64,000 nucleotides of DNA from Photobacterium ganghwense (GTDB lineage: Bacteria; Pseudomonadota; Gammaproteobacteria; Enterobacterales; Vibrionaceae): NCBI RefSeq assembly GCF_003025595.1, contig NZ_PYMI01000002.1, positions 62,001-126,000 on the forward strand, in the 5' to 3' direction. Each line of letters opens with the position of its first letter. Positions within the stretch are counted from its first letter, which is position 1. The notes under the pieces were generated by a model that did not search any database, was not told the DNA's origin, and worked only from the letters and a program-made list of their open reading frames with translations. Below are positions 53,996 through 62,301 of this stretch, piece by piece. The position numbers and the translations under genes are program-made.

Positions 53996-54053
53996 GATCA
54001 TTTCTCCTTTCTATTTCATGTTCTTGCCCACCCAGTCGGGTAACGCAGAAAAT

Positions 54054-54809
54054 TCAGGTTCTGGCACGTTGCCAATGCCAGCAATACCGGGGTTCCCGCA
54101 TCGTCCAGCGCCGGGCTTTCGACACCAGTGCGTCTACGAGCATCAAGCCTTGCGGTAAAGGGCTGCAATCCGGTGAGTCAATCTGAAATCCTGCGTGGCG
54201 GTTTGATTGTCTTTGCCCCTGGACCAGAAACTCTTGCCCAGACGTCAGCAACAATCCCAGGGCATAACCGCGGAAATCCTGCGTTTCATACTGACCGTAA
54301 GGATCAGGCAGAGGCTCATCAAAATCGACCAGCAGTACGCGATGCGTCGGATTTGAGGCCAGATAAGCTGCGGCTTCAATGCAAGCAGCGTGCAACGATG
54401 AACGGGATGCCGATACCGATGTCGCCGCAACAGTCTGACCGGCAATAATGGTAAACAGTCCTGTCGCGGTATTATGGACTGACTGAGAAAACGCCATCGG
54501 CGATGCCGGTTGTCCGGCTAACACCGATTGCAACAGCTGGCTAGTTCGGGTCAGTTCGCCATGGCGGCAGGAAAACACAATATAATCAACCGATTGTTCA
54601 CGAGTCAGAGACACGGCCACCTGAACCGCTAACCGGCTCAAGGTGCTCATTCGCCGCTTTTGCATCGGAGGGATCGCATCACTGGGGACAAAATGTTCAT
54701 TATCTGGCCAGGCATATCCATTAGCCTGCCAGTCGGCCCATTGTTCAGGCTGACTGATGCCCGGCGATAATGCCATCCAGTCTATTACATCAAATTGAAT
54801 GCCTTGCAT
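54054..54809 (-). CDS. Beta-ketoacyl synthase-like chain-length factor (ApeC-like)
   Basis: A 251-residue protein similar to the N-terminal ketosynthase-like family (PF13723 type) found in aryl-polyene clusters. FSQSVHNTATGLFTIIAGQ and ATSVSASRSSLHAACIEAA are recognisable; the position of the active cysteine is taken by Ser/Ala, so it is probably a non-catalytic partner of the ketosynthase that sets chain length. It is the first gene of the operon. No SD or sigma-70 promoter could be singled out in the AT-rich DNA upstream. Confidence 0.85.
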   Translation of the reverse strand: MQGIQFDVIDWMALSPGISQPEQWADWQANGYAWPDNEHFVPSDAIPPMQKRRMSTLSRLAVQVAVSLTREQSVDYIVFSCRHGELTRTSQLLQSVLAGQPASPMAFSQSVHNTATGLFTIIAGQTVAATSVSASRSSLHAACIEAAAYLASNPTHRVLLVDFDEPLPDPYGQYETQDFRGYALGLLLTSGQEFLVQGQRQSNRHAGFQIDSPDCSPLPQGLMLVDALVSKARRWTMREPRYCWHWQRART

Positions 54810-55507
54810 GAAATGAAACCCAGCCAGTTAATAACAATTATGTTATTTGTATTTTATTTATTACCTCTATTATTAATGCATTTAATTTAGTATGACAACT
54901 ATTGCAAGCTTTTATAACCCAATCAATTTTAAAAACTCTGCGTTATACCGCAAACCAAGTGGCTTATTTGATAAAACACTGCTTTCGCACAGAAATATTT
55001 CACTCACTTTCTGATATTTAGAAACCTACTGGCTTCATGCAGTAAGTCGCTATTACGCTAATAAAATCTAATCCCTGAAATGAAAAACATTCATTGATAG
55101 ATTTATAATACCTCTATACTCATTTAATAAGGCGATACTGTATTTAACGCACAATTTTTTCTTCCATCATGGAAATAGTATCAATTGACACTGCTGAGAT
55201 TAGTATTTATTGAAGCCAAACGTCTGTAGCCCCGACGATATTTTTATGAAGACTGGATGGTGGTGACCGGATGATAATTTTACGAAAGCGGAAGCCATAA
55301 GGTTTCATAAGCCGGCGTTTAAAACCGGCTTATTTTCTCTCATATGCGATAACTCATTGCTCGTCCAGTTTAGGCTGCTGGGGCACCTGAAATTAACCCT
55401 GCGGCTACCCCAGAATAAATCCAACAATTAACCAGGTAATCAACTCAGCAATCACACTGGTAAACAACCTGGCAAACAACCTAGTAGCCAAGTCGACCTA
55501 AGGCACA
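54810..55507. other. AT-rich region upstream of the polyene-type operon
   Basis: About 700 bases with no open frame of note, very AT-rich from 54810 to 55200. It contains an orphan + strand terminator-like hairpin (55307-55337) and short AACAACCT-type repeats around 55465-55490. It should contain the operon promoter. The AT-richness would suit H-NS-type silencing, which is inference. Confidence 0.5.
55307..55337 (+). terminator. Orphan terminator-like hairpin
   Basis: ATAAGCCGG (55307-55315) pairs with CCGGCTTAT (55325-55333) and is followed by TTTTCTC on the + strand. No + strand gene ends here, so it may terminate an unannotated small RNA. Confidence 0.6.
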
Positions 55508-56749
55508 TCAATCTGCCGGATAAATCACACCTAATGATGCAGGGCGGCTTGCTCCGGTCACTTCCGGCACGTTACTCGGCTGGTTGTGTATCCGCTGCCG
55601 GGCCAGCCAGGCAAACGCCATCGCTTCCATGTAGTCCGCATCTACCCCTTCATCACGGGTATTGCCCACCAGCCATTCCGGCAGCAACGCAGACAATCGT
55701 GCCATCAGCGCCGGATTGTTCGCACCGCCGCCGCAAACCAACAGGCGTGGGCTTGGGCCAAACTTAAAGGTATGTACCTGATCTGCAATCGTTCGGGCGG
55801 TAAACTCCAGCAAAGTCGCCTGCACATCTTCCGGAGCCAACCGTTCACCTGTTGCCACAGCAACAAGTGCCAATTGCTCGTTCAACCAAGGCAGGTTGTA
55901 ATGCTCCCGACCAGTGCTTTTCGGATAGGTTTGGGTCAGATAAGGATCGCTCAGTAACTGAGCCAACAAGGTCGCGTGGCAACACCCAGACCGGGCATAC
56001 GCGCCGTCCCGATCATACTTGTCACCCTGCTGCTGATAAATCCAGGCATCCATCAACATATTACCGGGTCCCGTGTCATAACCGACAACCTTCCCGCTGT
56101 GAACGCCCGTTATGGCTTCCGCTTTTGAGTCTACCCGAGCATTCTGCCCTGAGCCCCCTACTGCGCCAGCCATGCCAGCCACAGTACGGGATGGCGGTAG
56201 CACAGAGATATTCGCAATACCGCCAATATTGAGGACAACTGTCGTCGAGTTAGCCTGGGCGAATAAAATGCGGTGAAAAGCCGGCACCAGAGGTGCTCCC
56301 TGGCCACCCAGCGCCATATCTTTGCGACGAAAGTCCGCCACCGTGGTGATCCCGGTTTTGGCCGCGATAATGTTGGCATCCCCGAGTTGGGTGGTAAATG
56401 GGTATTCACTCTCCGGATGGTGATACACGGTCTGGCCATGGTTGCCAATTGCGGTAACATCCTGAGGAGAGATTCCCTTTTGCCTTAACAGCGCATTCAC
56501 CGCATCCGCAAACAGGTGGCCGAGACGGTGATCCAGTTCACCGATCTGACGCAAGTTGGTGGCTTGCCCGAGACAGACTTCCAGCAAAGCATGTTTCAGC
56601 TCATCCGGCATCGGGTGATCGTAGTGAGCCTGCAGGCTAACTGACACCGGCTGTGCGTCGGACGCCTCATGCTCTATCGCCACCAGCGCCACATCCACTC
56701 CGTCCAGACTCGTGCCTGACATCACCCCAACATATAATTCCCGGCTCAT
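55508..56749 (-). CDS. anmK: Anhydro-N-acetylmuramic acid kinase AnmK
   Basis: A 413-residue sugar kinase of the AnmK family. It opens and phosphorylates anhydro-MurNAc from cell-wall turnover to MurNAc-6-phosphate. The N-terminal GVMSGTSLDGVDVALV (ATP loop), IGNHGQTVYHHP, NIGGIANISVLP, GYDTGPGNMLMD and LLVCGGGANNPALM are all family signatures. About 25 extra residues after NISVLP (GMAGAVGGSGQNARVDSKAEA region) look like an insertion. It lies in the same direction as the M23 peptidase gene upstream, 43 bases away. Confidence 0.96.
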   Translation of the reverse strand: MSRELYVGVMSGTSLDGVDVALVAIEHEASDAQPVSVSLQAHYDHPMPDELKHALLEVCLGQATNLRQIGELDHRLGHLFADAVNALLRQKGISPQDVTAIGNHGQTVYHHPESEYPFTTQLGDANIIAAKTGITTVADFRRKDMALGGQGAPLVPAFHRILFAQANSTTVVLNIGGIANISVLPPSRTVAGMAGAVGGSGQNARVDSKAEAITGVHSGKVVGYDTGPGNMLMDAWIYQQQGDKYDRDGAYARSGCCHATLLAQLLSDPYLTQTYPKSTGREHYNLPWLNEQLALVAVATGERLAPEDVQATLLEFTARTIADQVHTFKFGPSPRLLVCGGGANNPALMARLSALLPEWLVGNTRDEGVDADYMEAMAFAWLARQRIHNQPSNVPEVTGASRPASLGVIYPAD

Positions 56750-56792
56750 CCGCTACCCTTCATGATGACTTACAGAATAGTCACTCACAGGA

Positions 56793-57803
56793 CTACAGCT
56801 TTGACACTTGAACCTGGTCACCGTCCGAATGTTGCTCAGCCAGATTGTTGGCCGTCTGCAACGTCGGGTTGTAACGAGGCGTTTGAGTCAGCTGTACCTG
56901 CATCGAAACCATATTATTGATCATCTCCAGCAGCGACGCCCACTGAACCTTGTTTTCTTTCTCAAACAGGCTTTCGAAATTATCCGGCGTCCATTCAACA
57001 AACAAACGCGGATTCAGGGTTCGATCCAAAAAACGGATCTCATAATGCAGATGCGGCCCGGTCGATAGTCCCGAGTTGCCCGTCCAGCCCAGCAAGTCAC
57101 CTTTGTTGACATAGTTGCCGCGTTTCACATTGAACTTACTCATATGGGAGTAAGAACTGGTAAAACCAAATGAGTGGTTCAGGCGGATGAAGTTACCGTA
57201 ACCTTTGTTACCCGAGCGCACGACTTCAACAATCCCATCTGCCGGTGCATAAATCGGTGTGCCAATTCTGGCTGAAAAGTCGAGACCGTGGTGGAATTTT
57301 TGCTTGCCGGTAACCGGGTGTACGCGGGAGCCATAGCGGGAAGACATCCGCGTGTCCGGCGTTGGGCTGCCGTTGGGGATAAGACGGAACAATGTTGCCC
57401 GCACCGCCGAACTAACAGCCGCACTGTCAACCCGCGCTTGCAGCGACATATCTTCACCGTCTTCACCGTTGACACCAAGTACCGCTTCAACATCGTCGAT
57501 ACGCTGTGTCAGCAGCGCCAGTTCGGCTCGCTTTTCTTCCAGCTCCTGACGTAGTGCCCGGTTCGCTTCACTCTCTTCCGACAAAGACGCCATTAAATGG
57601 CGGGATTGCTTATTCAGCACATTTAATTGCTTGGATGACAGCTGGCTTTCCTCGTAAAGGGAATACACGCTGTAACTGCCGCTTCCTGCTAATACCAGCA
57701 CAGAGGCAGCGGCCAAAGCAAAATATCGTTTCTTAAAGCGGTTGATTAAATAATGCGAGGTGCCTCGGCTATGAGACACCGAAATACAAATGTTTTCTGA
57801 CAT
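56793..57803 (-). CDS. M23 family peptidoglycan endopeptidase, membrane-anchored
   Basis: A 336-residue protein with one N-terminal membrane segment (about residues 28-47), a coiled coil (about 55-110) and an M23/LytM domain (about 155-270). Zn ligands are in KFHHGLDFSARIG and GPHLHYEIRF, so it should be active rather than an EnvC/NlpD-like degenerate factor. It cleaves peptide crosslinks, likely in growth or division. Neighbours anmK (wall recycling) and a PilZ gene follow and precede it closely. Confidence 0.92.
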   Translation of the reverse strand: MSENICISVSHSRGTSHYLINRFKKRYFALAAASVLVLAGSGSYSVYSLYEESQLSSKQLNVLNKQSRHLMASLSEESEANRALRQELEEKRAELALLTQRIDDVEAVLGVNGEDGEDMSLQARVDSAAVSSAVRATLFRLIPNGSPTPDTRMSSRYGSRVHPVTGKQKFHHGLDFSARIGTPIYAPADGIVEVVRSGNKGYGNFIRLNHSFGFTSSYSHMSKFNVKRGNYVNKGDLLGWTGNSGLSTGPHLHYEIRFLDRTLNPRLFVEWTPDNFESLFEKENKVQWASLLEMINNMVSMQVQLTQTPRYNPTLQTANNLAEQHSDGDQVQVSKL

Positions 57804-57812
57804 GGGGACCTG

Positions 57813-58193
57813 CTACCGCTCTTCATCATGATGTAAATCTGCGAGTTGCTCTAACTCTCGATGTAAGAGCGCATCAGTGCCCACGTTTAATTCGACCAGA
57901 CGCCGAAGGTGACTGGCGCTTTCTATATCAATATGGTGTATATGCATATGGAGATAATTAGCGTCATGACTGACCAACCGGGCCTCCAGCCTCAGTTCAA
58001 TGTCACTTTCGTGCAAACAAAAAGCAATAACATATTGGTTATCTTGTGAATTATATTGCCAGTCGTGAGGACAAGTCATCAGCAGTCCCTTCAGGGACAA
58101 ATCCAGTACTTCTGCTCGCCACTCTCCGGATGCCTGTTGCAGCATAGCCGGAGCACGGTAAAGAATGCGACGAAAATGACGACGTTCAATCAT
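57813..58193 (-). CDS. PilZ-domain protein (c-di-GMP receptor type)
   Basis: A 126-residue single PilZ domain. The two c-di-GMP-binding motifs are present: RRHFRR near residue 3 (RxxxR) and DLSLKGLL near residue 32 (D/NxSxxG). It would bind cyclic di-GMP and signal to a partner. It ends 10 bases before the M23 peptidase gene and is co-oriented, which suggests co-transcription and perhaps c-di-GMP control of wall remodelling (inference). Confidence 0.9.
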   Translation of the reverse strand: MIERRHFRRILYRAPAMLQQASGEWRAEVLDLSLKGLLMTCPHDWQYNSQDNQYVIAFCLHESDIELRLEARLVSHDANYLHMHIHHIDIESASHLRRLVELNVGTDALLHRELEQLADLHHDEER

Positions 58194-58773
58194 GAGCCCT
58201 TCATTTTGTTGTTCTTTTATAAATTGAATTGTAAAGATAAATATGCATATTCACCAGAAATATCCTCACATAAAAAGATATTATTAATAAACTGATAGTT
58301 AAATCACACAGATATATTCAGTCTAGCCTATCCCACAAAGCAAAATAACGTGATATTGATCGTCACTTCCCAAAAAAATATGACGATTTATTAACCAATG
58401 CTCGTCATATATTTGACAGCTATAGCGGTTAAACCCACCAATATGAAGCTACTCCTGGCACGGTAAACCTCTCCCCATCACCAATCGATACACAAGCAGA
58501 ATCGGGCATACCAATACAGATAAAGATACAAAGATAAGAAAGAAAGAGAGAGAAGGTAGAAGGTAAAAGACGAGGCAATCAGAGATGAAAGAGGCAGAAC
58601 AGAGATAAAAGAGACAACGCAAAAGAAGTGCGAAACAGGCTGTCAGAACAGCCCACTTTCATAAAGATAAAGCCATCGAAAACCACTCGGCTAGTTAAAA
58701 CTCTGACAGTCCCCGTCAGCGCAATCAAGAGCCCTGTCAGCCAATAAAAACAGGGCACAGTCAAAACGACAAA
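58194..58773. other. Intergenic region upstream of the PilZ operon and downstream of fabV
   Basis: About 580 bases without a gene. AT-rich next to the PilZ start; a purine-rich stretch (58520-58620: AAGATAAGAAAGAAAGAGAG-like) in the middle. A GCCCTGT / ACAGGGC hairpin (58732-58757) near the fabV stop could be its terminator, though no clear T-run follows on the - strand. Confidence 0.5.
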
Positions 58774-59973
58774 CTAAGGTTCCAGCACTTTTAGCTCTTG
58801 AAAATCAATCTCTTGATGGTAATCGACGTCTTGCAGACCAAACCCGTTTAATTTCAGGAAATCTTCCCGATAACCGGCATAATCTGAAACGGATTGAAAG
58901 TTTTCCGGCGTTATCATTGCAATTAGCTCAGTGACGGCCAGCTGTACGTCTTCTGCCATTTCCCAGTCATCCATTCTAATCAGCCCTTGCTCATCCCGCC
59001 CGATGTGCTGCTGCCCATAGAGACGGGACTGAAACAGCCGTTGCATCTGCTCGATGCATCCTTCATGAGTTCCGCTCTCTTTCATCACCTTAAACAGGGC
59101 CAGAATATACGGTCCAAGTGCAGGGATAAATACACTGGCTTTGGTCACCAGAGCTTTGCAGACAGCCACATCCGCCCCGCCACCAATGGCATTCAGTCGG
59201 CGGTTAATATCAGCCGCAGTGGCATGCAAATGCACTTTCGCCCGCCCCAGTGTGCCCTGATGATAAATCGGATATGTGATCGCCGGTCCGATATAGGAAT
59301 ACGCCACAGTGCGGCATCCGGGAGCCAGTACACCGGCCTGCAGCAGCGTATCTATCCACGCAGCCCAGTCATCACCCCCCATCACTTTGACAGTCGCTTC
59401 GATCTCGGCGGGCGTCGCCGCATCCACCGTGACGGTGTCCAGCTGCCCGGTTTCGAGATTTACCGTCTGACCGGTCAGTGGTTCCCCCACGGTTTTAATC
59501 ACAGAGCGCCACAACTCGCCGGTTGTGGGATCAGGACGCACGCCCGTTGCCAGACTATAGACCACTAAATCAACCTGGCCACCCAAATCGGTTCTGATCG
59601 CTTTGATGACCTGATCCCGCACCTCCGGCGAAAACGCATCTCCGATAATATTGGTTGCCACCCGACCGGCTTGTTCCGCTTCCTGACGGAAAAAAATGTT
59701 GTTATACCAGCCTGCTGAGCCCACACCTTTTTCGCTCGGTCCTCGTTCAAAAGAGACTCCGACAGTATCGGCCTCTGCGCCCCCAAAAGTCAGGGCGATA
59801 CGCGATGCCAGTCCAAAACCGGAGGACGCACCCAGGATCAGAACCCGTTTCGGTCCGGCTTGAATTGGCGGGGCTGAGCGGACATATTCAATCTGCTCCC
59901 GCACGGCCTGGCGGCAACCGTAAGGATGAGCCGAACGGGCTATCACCCCTTGAATCACAGGTTCAATGATCAT
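58774..59973 (-). CDS. fabV: Trans-2-enoyl-ACP/CoA reductase FabV
   Basis: A 399-residue enoyl reductase of the FabV/TER class, which completes each fatty acid elongation cycle and confers triclosan tolerance compared with FabI. The N-terminal NADH site is VLILGASSGFGLASRIA, and the catalytic Tyr-x8-Lys is in YHQGTLGRAK near residue 240. GCGAGG precedes ATG 59973; a longer frame of seven codons has no support. Standard length of about 400 residues. Confidence 0.96.
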   Translation of the reverse strand: MIIEPVIQGVIARSAHPYGCRQAVREQIEYVRSAPPIQAGPKRVLILGASSGFGLASRIALTFGGAEADTVGVSFERGPSEKGVGSAGWYNNIFFRQEAEQAGRVATNIIGDAFSPEVRDQVIKAIRTDLGGQVDLVVYSLATGVRPDPTTGELWRSVIKTVGEPLTGQTVNLETGQLDTVTVDAATPAEIEATVKVMGGDDWAAWIDTLLQAGVLAPGCRTVAYSYIGPAITYPIYHQGTLGRAKVHLHATAADINRRLNAIGGGADVAVCKALVTKASVFIPALGPYILALFKVMKESGTHEGCIEQMQRLFQSRLYGQQHIGRDEQGLIRMDDWEMAEDVQLAVTELIAMITPENFQSVSDYAGYREDFLKLNGFGLQDVDYHQEIDFQELKVLEP

Positions 59974-60192
59974 AAAAACCTCGCTTGCTGGCACATAGCT
60001 CTATTGTGGCGTTACAACTGGCTCATGAAGCCGACTAGACAATGAAATGAATAGACAAACAAATGAGTTGACGAATAAATAGACAAACAGTATCCCCAAT
60101 CATTCAGACTACAAGCGGCTTAAACGGCCACTGCCGGTCAAATTGAAGGGCACCAGCATAGCGACAGTACCAACGTCTCGTTTTGCGCCATA

Positions 60193-60651
60193 TCAAGCTC
60201 GTGACGGGTCTTCATGCGTCAGTAACCAAACTTTTATGTCCAGCCCGCCCGCGTAACCGGTCAGCTTGCCCGAGCTACCAATAATGCGATGACACGGTAC
60301 AATGATTGGCACCGGGTTTTTACCGTTCGCCGCCCCAACCGCCCTGACGGCTTTAGGGTTACCGATAGAACGGGCAATATCACCGTAAGAACAGGTTTCC
60401 CCAAATTTCACGGTATCCAGCGCCTGCCAGACCTGATGCTGAAATTCAGTACCCGCCATATTCAGCGGCACCTCAAACGTCTGCCGTTCTCCGGCAAAAT
60501 ATTCCGCCAGCTGCTGGCAACAATGGCGTGTCACGTCACTCGGCTGCTGCAGCGTATCCGGAGCGGCGGCAAACTCAATGGCCTTCACGCCATGCTCGTC
60601 AGCAACAACGTTTAACATCCCGATCGGGGTTTCAATCAATTGATTACTCAT
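60193..60651 (-). CDS. ogt: Methylated-DNA-protein cysteine methyltransferase (Ogt)
   Basis: A 152-residue O6-alkylguanine repair protein. The acceptor cysteine is in IVPCHRIIGSSG, with the DNA-binding helix GDIARSIGNPKAVRAVGAANGKNP before it. ATG 60651 overlaps the stop of the Ada-AlkA gene, so the two are co-translated; the frame upstream runs into that gene. The pair completes the set of Ada functions. Confidence 0.94.
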   Translation of the reverse strand: MSNQLIETPIGMLNVVADEHGVKAIEFAAAPDTLQQPSDVTRHCCQQLAEYFAGERQTFEVPLNMAGTEFQHQVWQALDTVKFGETCSYGDIARSIGNPKAVRAVGAANGKNPVPIIVPCHRIIGSSGKLTGYAGGLDIKVWLLTHEDPSRA

Positions 60652-62072
60652 TACAAGGTATTCCATAAATGTAGGGTCAGGTAGCTACGCCAGGGTGCCG
60701 CTAGTGCAGGTTGGCATTCGCAGTGCTCAAGCGCTTTTTTCACGCCGAGATCGCCGTCCAGGAAAATGTCCGGATCGCTGCACCCTCGCATACGCAAATA
60801 GTTTACCGTCCAGGGTCCAATGCCCGGCAACGCCAGTAAGGCATCGGGATTATCCAGCGGATGCTCTGCCGCAAACCGGGCAAACTCCCGCAGTGTCTGG
60901 CGTCGTCTTTCCGGCATTCCCAGCTGGTTCAAATCATACTCCAGCAGTTGTTCCGGGGTCGGGAAAAAACAATGGGCGTCAGTGTTTTCAGGATTCATTG
61001 CCACTATCTTGACCACCAGGTTTCGCGCGGCTTTGACTGACACCTGCTGACCCAAAATGGCGCGAATACCTGCTTCAAACGGGCTCCAAATCCCCGGTAA
61101 GCGCAACCCCTCCACCGGTAGCGGTAACACCGTTGCTCGCTCCAGTGCAGTATCTATCACGCTCGAATCGGCATCCAGATCCAAACATCGCCGGATGGTA
61201 GCCAGCACCTGCGGCAGCACGCTCAGATCATCGAGTGAAATAGTGACGATAAAACGGGTATTGTCAGCATCATGGCGGGCGGTAAACCACCCGTGATAGA
61301 TACGGGCTGACTGAGCCGTGCCATCGGTTTTATCCTTTTCACCAACAACATCATCAGTATGGAAGAACTGAAACGTGCGACCGTAAGAGGTGTCATCCAG
61401 CCATTCCAGCCCTTCAATCAACCGCGAGGCGTAAAAATTACGCACTCCCGCCCAATGATAAGGAGGACGATACGCCAGACTGACAGAGAATGTCACCGCC
61501 CCGGAGACAGGCTCTCCCGGTTGTTTACGAACCTGAGTTGGCGCCAGCGAAAAATGCTGTTTAAAGCAGTCATTGAACCGACGGATACTGCCAAAACCAC
61601 TGGCCAGCGCAATGTGGGTAACCGGCAGGCGTGTTTCATGCAATAGTTTTTTCGCCAACAAGCACTGCTGATACAGGCTGTACGCCTTGGGCGACAACCC
61701 CAGTTCGTCCTGAAACAGCTTACGAAGATAACGATCCGTCACCCCTAACCGTTCCGCGAGCCTGGCAATGCTACCCGCAATCAGCGCCCCTTCATCTATC
61801 AGACGCTGTGCGCGGCGGAGTGTCGTGTTTTTCCCCAGCCAGGCGGGCGACCCCGGCGCACTGTCCGGACGACACCGCAGACACGGGCGATACCCCGCCT
61901 GCGCGGCCGCCACCGCCGAATCAAAATATTCCACGTTTTTTTCCAGCGGTGGCATAGCGGGACAAATTGAGCGACAGTAGATCCCGGTGGTTTTCACCGC
62001 CGTAAAGAACAAACCGTCATAACGGCGATCACGGGCCATTCTGGCCTCATGACATTGCATTGGGGTTAGCAT
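60651..62072 (-). CDS. Ada-AlkA fusion: methyl-phosphotriester sensor plus 3-methyladenine glycosylase
   Basis: A 473-residue fusion. Residues 1-75 form the Ada metal-binding domain with Cys33, Cys37, Cys64 and Cys67 (GIYCRSICPA ... RPCLRCRPD). Residues 85-180 form an AraC-type HTH (IARLAERLGVTDRYLRKLFQDELG). From about 200 on are the AlkA N-domain and a helix-hairpin-helix glycosylase (LPGIGPWTVNYLRMRG, catalytic Asp in FLDGDLGVKKAL). It probably activates the adaptive response after alkylation and also excises alkylated bases. The methyltransferase function of Ada is carried by the coupled ogt gene. Confidence 0.93.
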   Translation of the reverse strand: MLTPMQCHEARMARDRRYDGLFFTAVKTTGIYCRSICPAMPPLEKNVEYFDSAVAAAQAGYRPCLRCRPDSAPGSPAWLGKNTTLRRAQRLIDEGALIAGSIARLAERLGVTDRYLRKLFQDELGLSPKAYSLYQQCLLAKKLLHETRLPVTHIALASGFGSIRRFNDCFKQHFSLAPTQVRKQPGEPVSGAVTFSVSLAYRPPYHWAGVRNFYASRLIEGLEWLDDTSYGRTFQFFHTDDVVGEKDKTDGTAQSARIYHGWFTARHDADNTRFIVTISLDDLSVLPQVLATIRRCLDLDADSSVIDTALERATVLPLPVEGLRLPGIWSPFEAGIRAILGQQVSVKAARNLVVKIVAMNPENTDAHCFFPTPEQLLEYDLNQLGMPERRRQTLREFARFAAEHPLDNPDALLALPGIGPWTVNYLRMRGCSDPDIFLDGDLGVKKALEHCECQPALAAPWRSYLTLHLWNTL

Positions 62073-62245
62073 GCCTGCTTCCTTTGTTCAGGCTGAAGTC
62101 ATGCTTTTAGTCTACCCCGTCAAAAAGGCAATACTAGCCATTTTCGGAACTGAACGTTACTCAGTGGATAATCATTTCCAACAGAGGAATACTGGCAGCT
62201 TCTGTGTTGTCATCTTCGGTGCTCGTACTATACAGATGCTGGCAC

Positions 62246-62287
62246 CTAGCATTTAGCACTTAGCACTTAGCACTTAGCACTTAGCAC
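62246..62287. repeat. (TTAGCAC)5 tandem repeat
   Basis: CTAGCAT followed by five perfect TTAGCAC units, just downstream of the SulP stop. Confidence 0.95.
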
Positions 62288-62301
62288 CGAATAATGGCAC
62301 G

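Noticed and set aside
55246..55266. Six-codon frame MKTGWW as a tryptophan-type leader peptide
   Set aside because: No SD, and no + strand gene downstream of the nearby hairpin for it to regulate.
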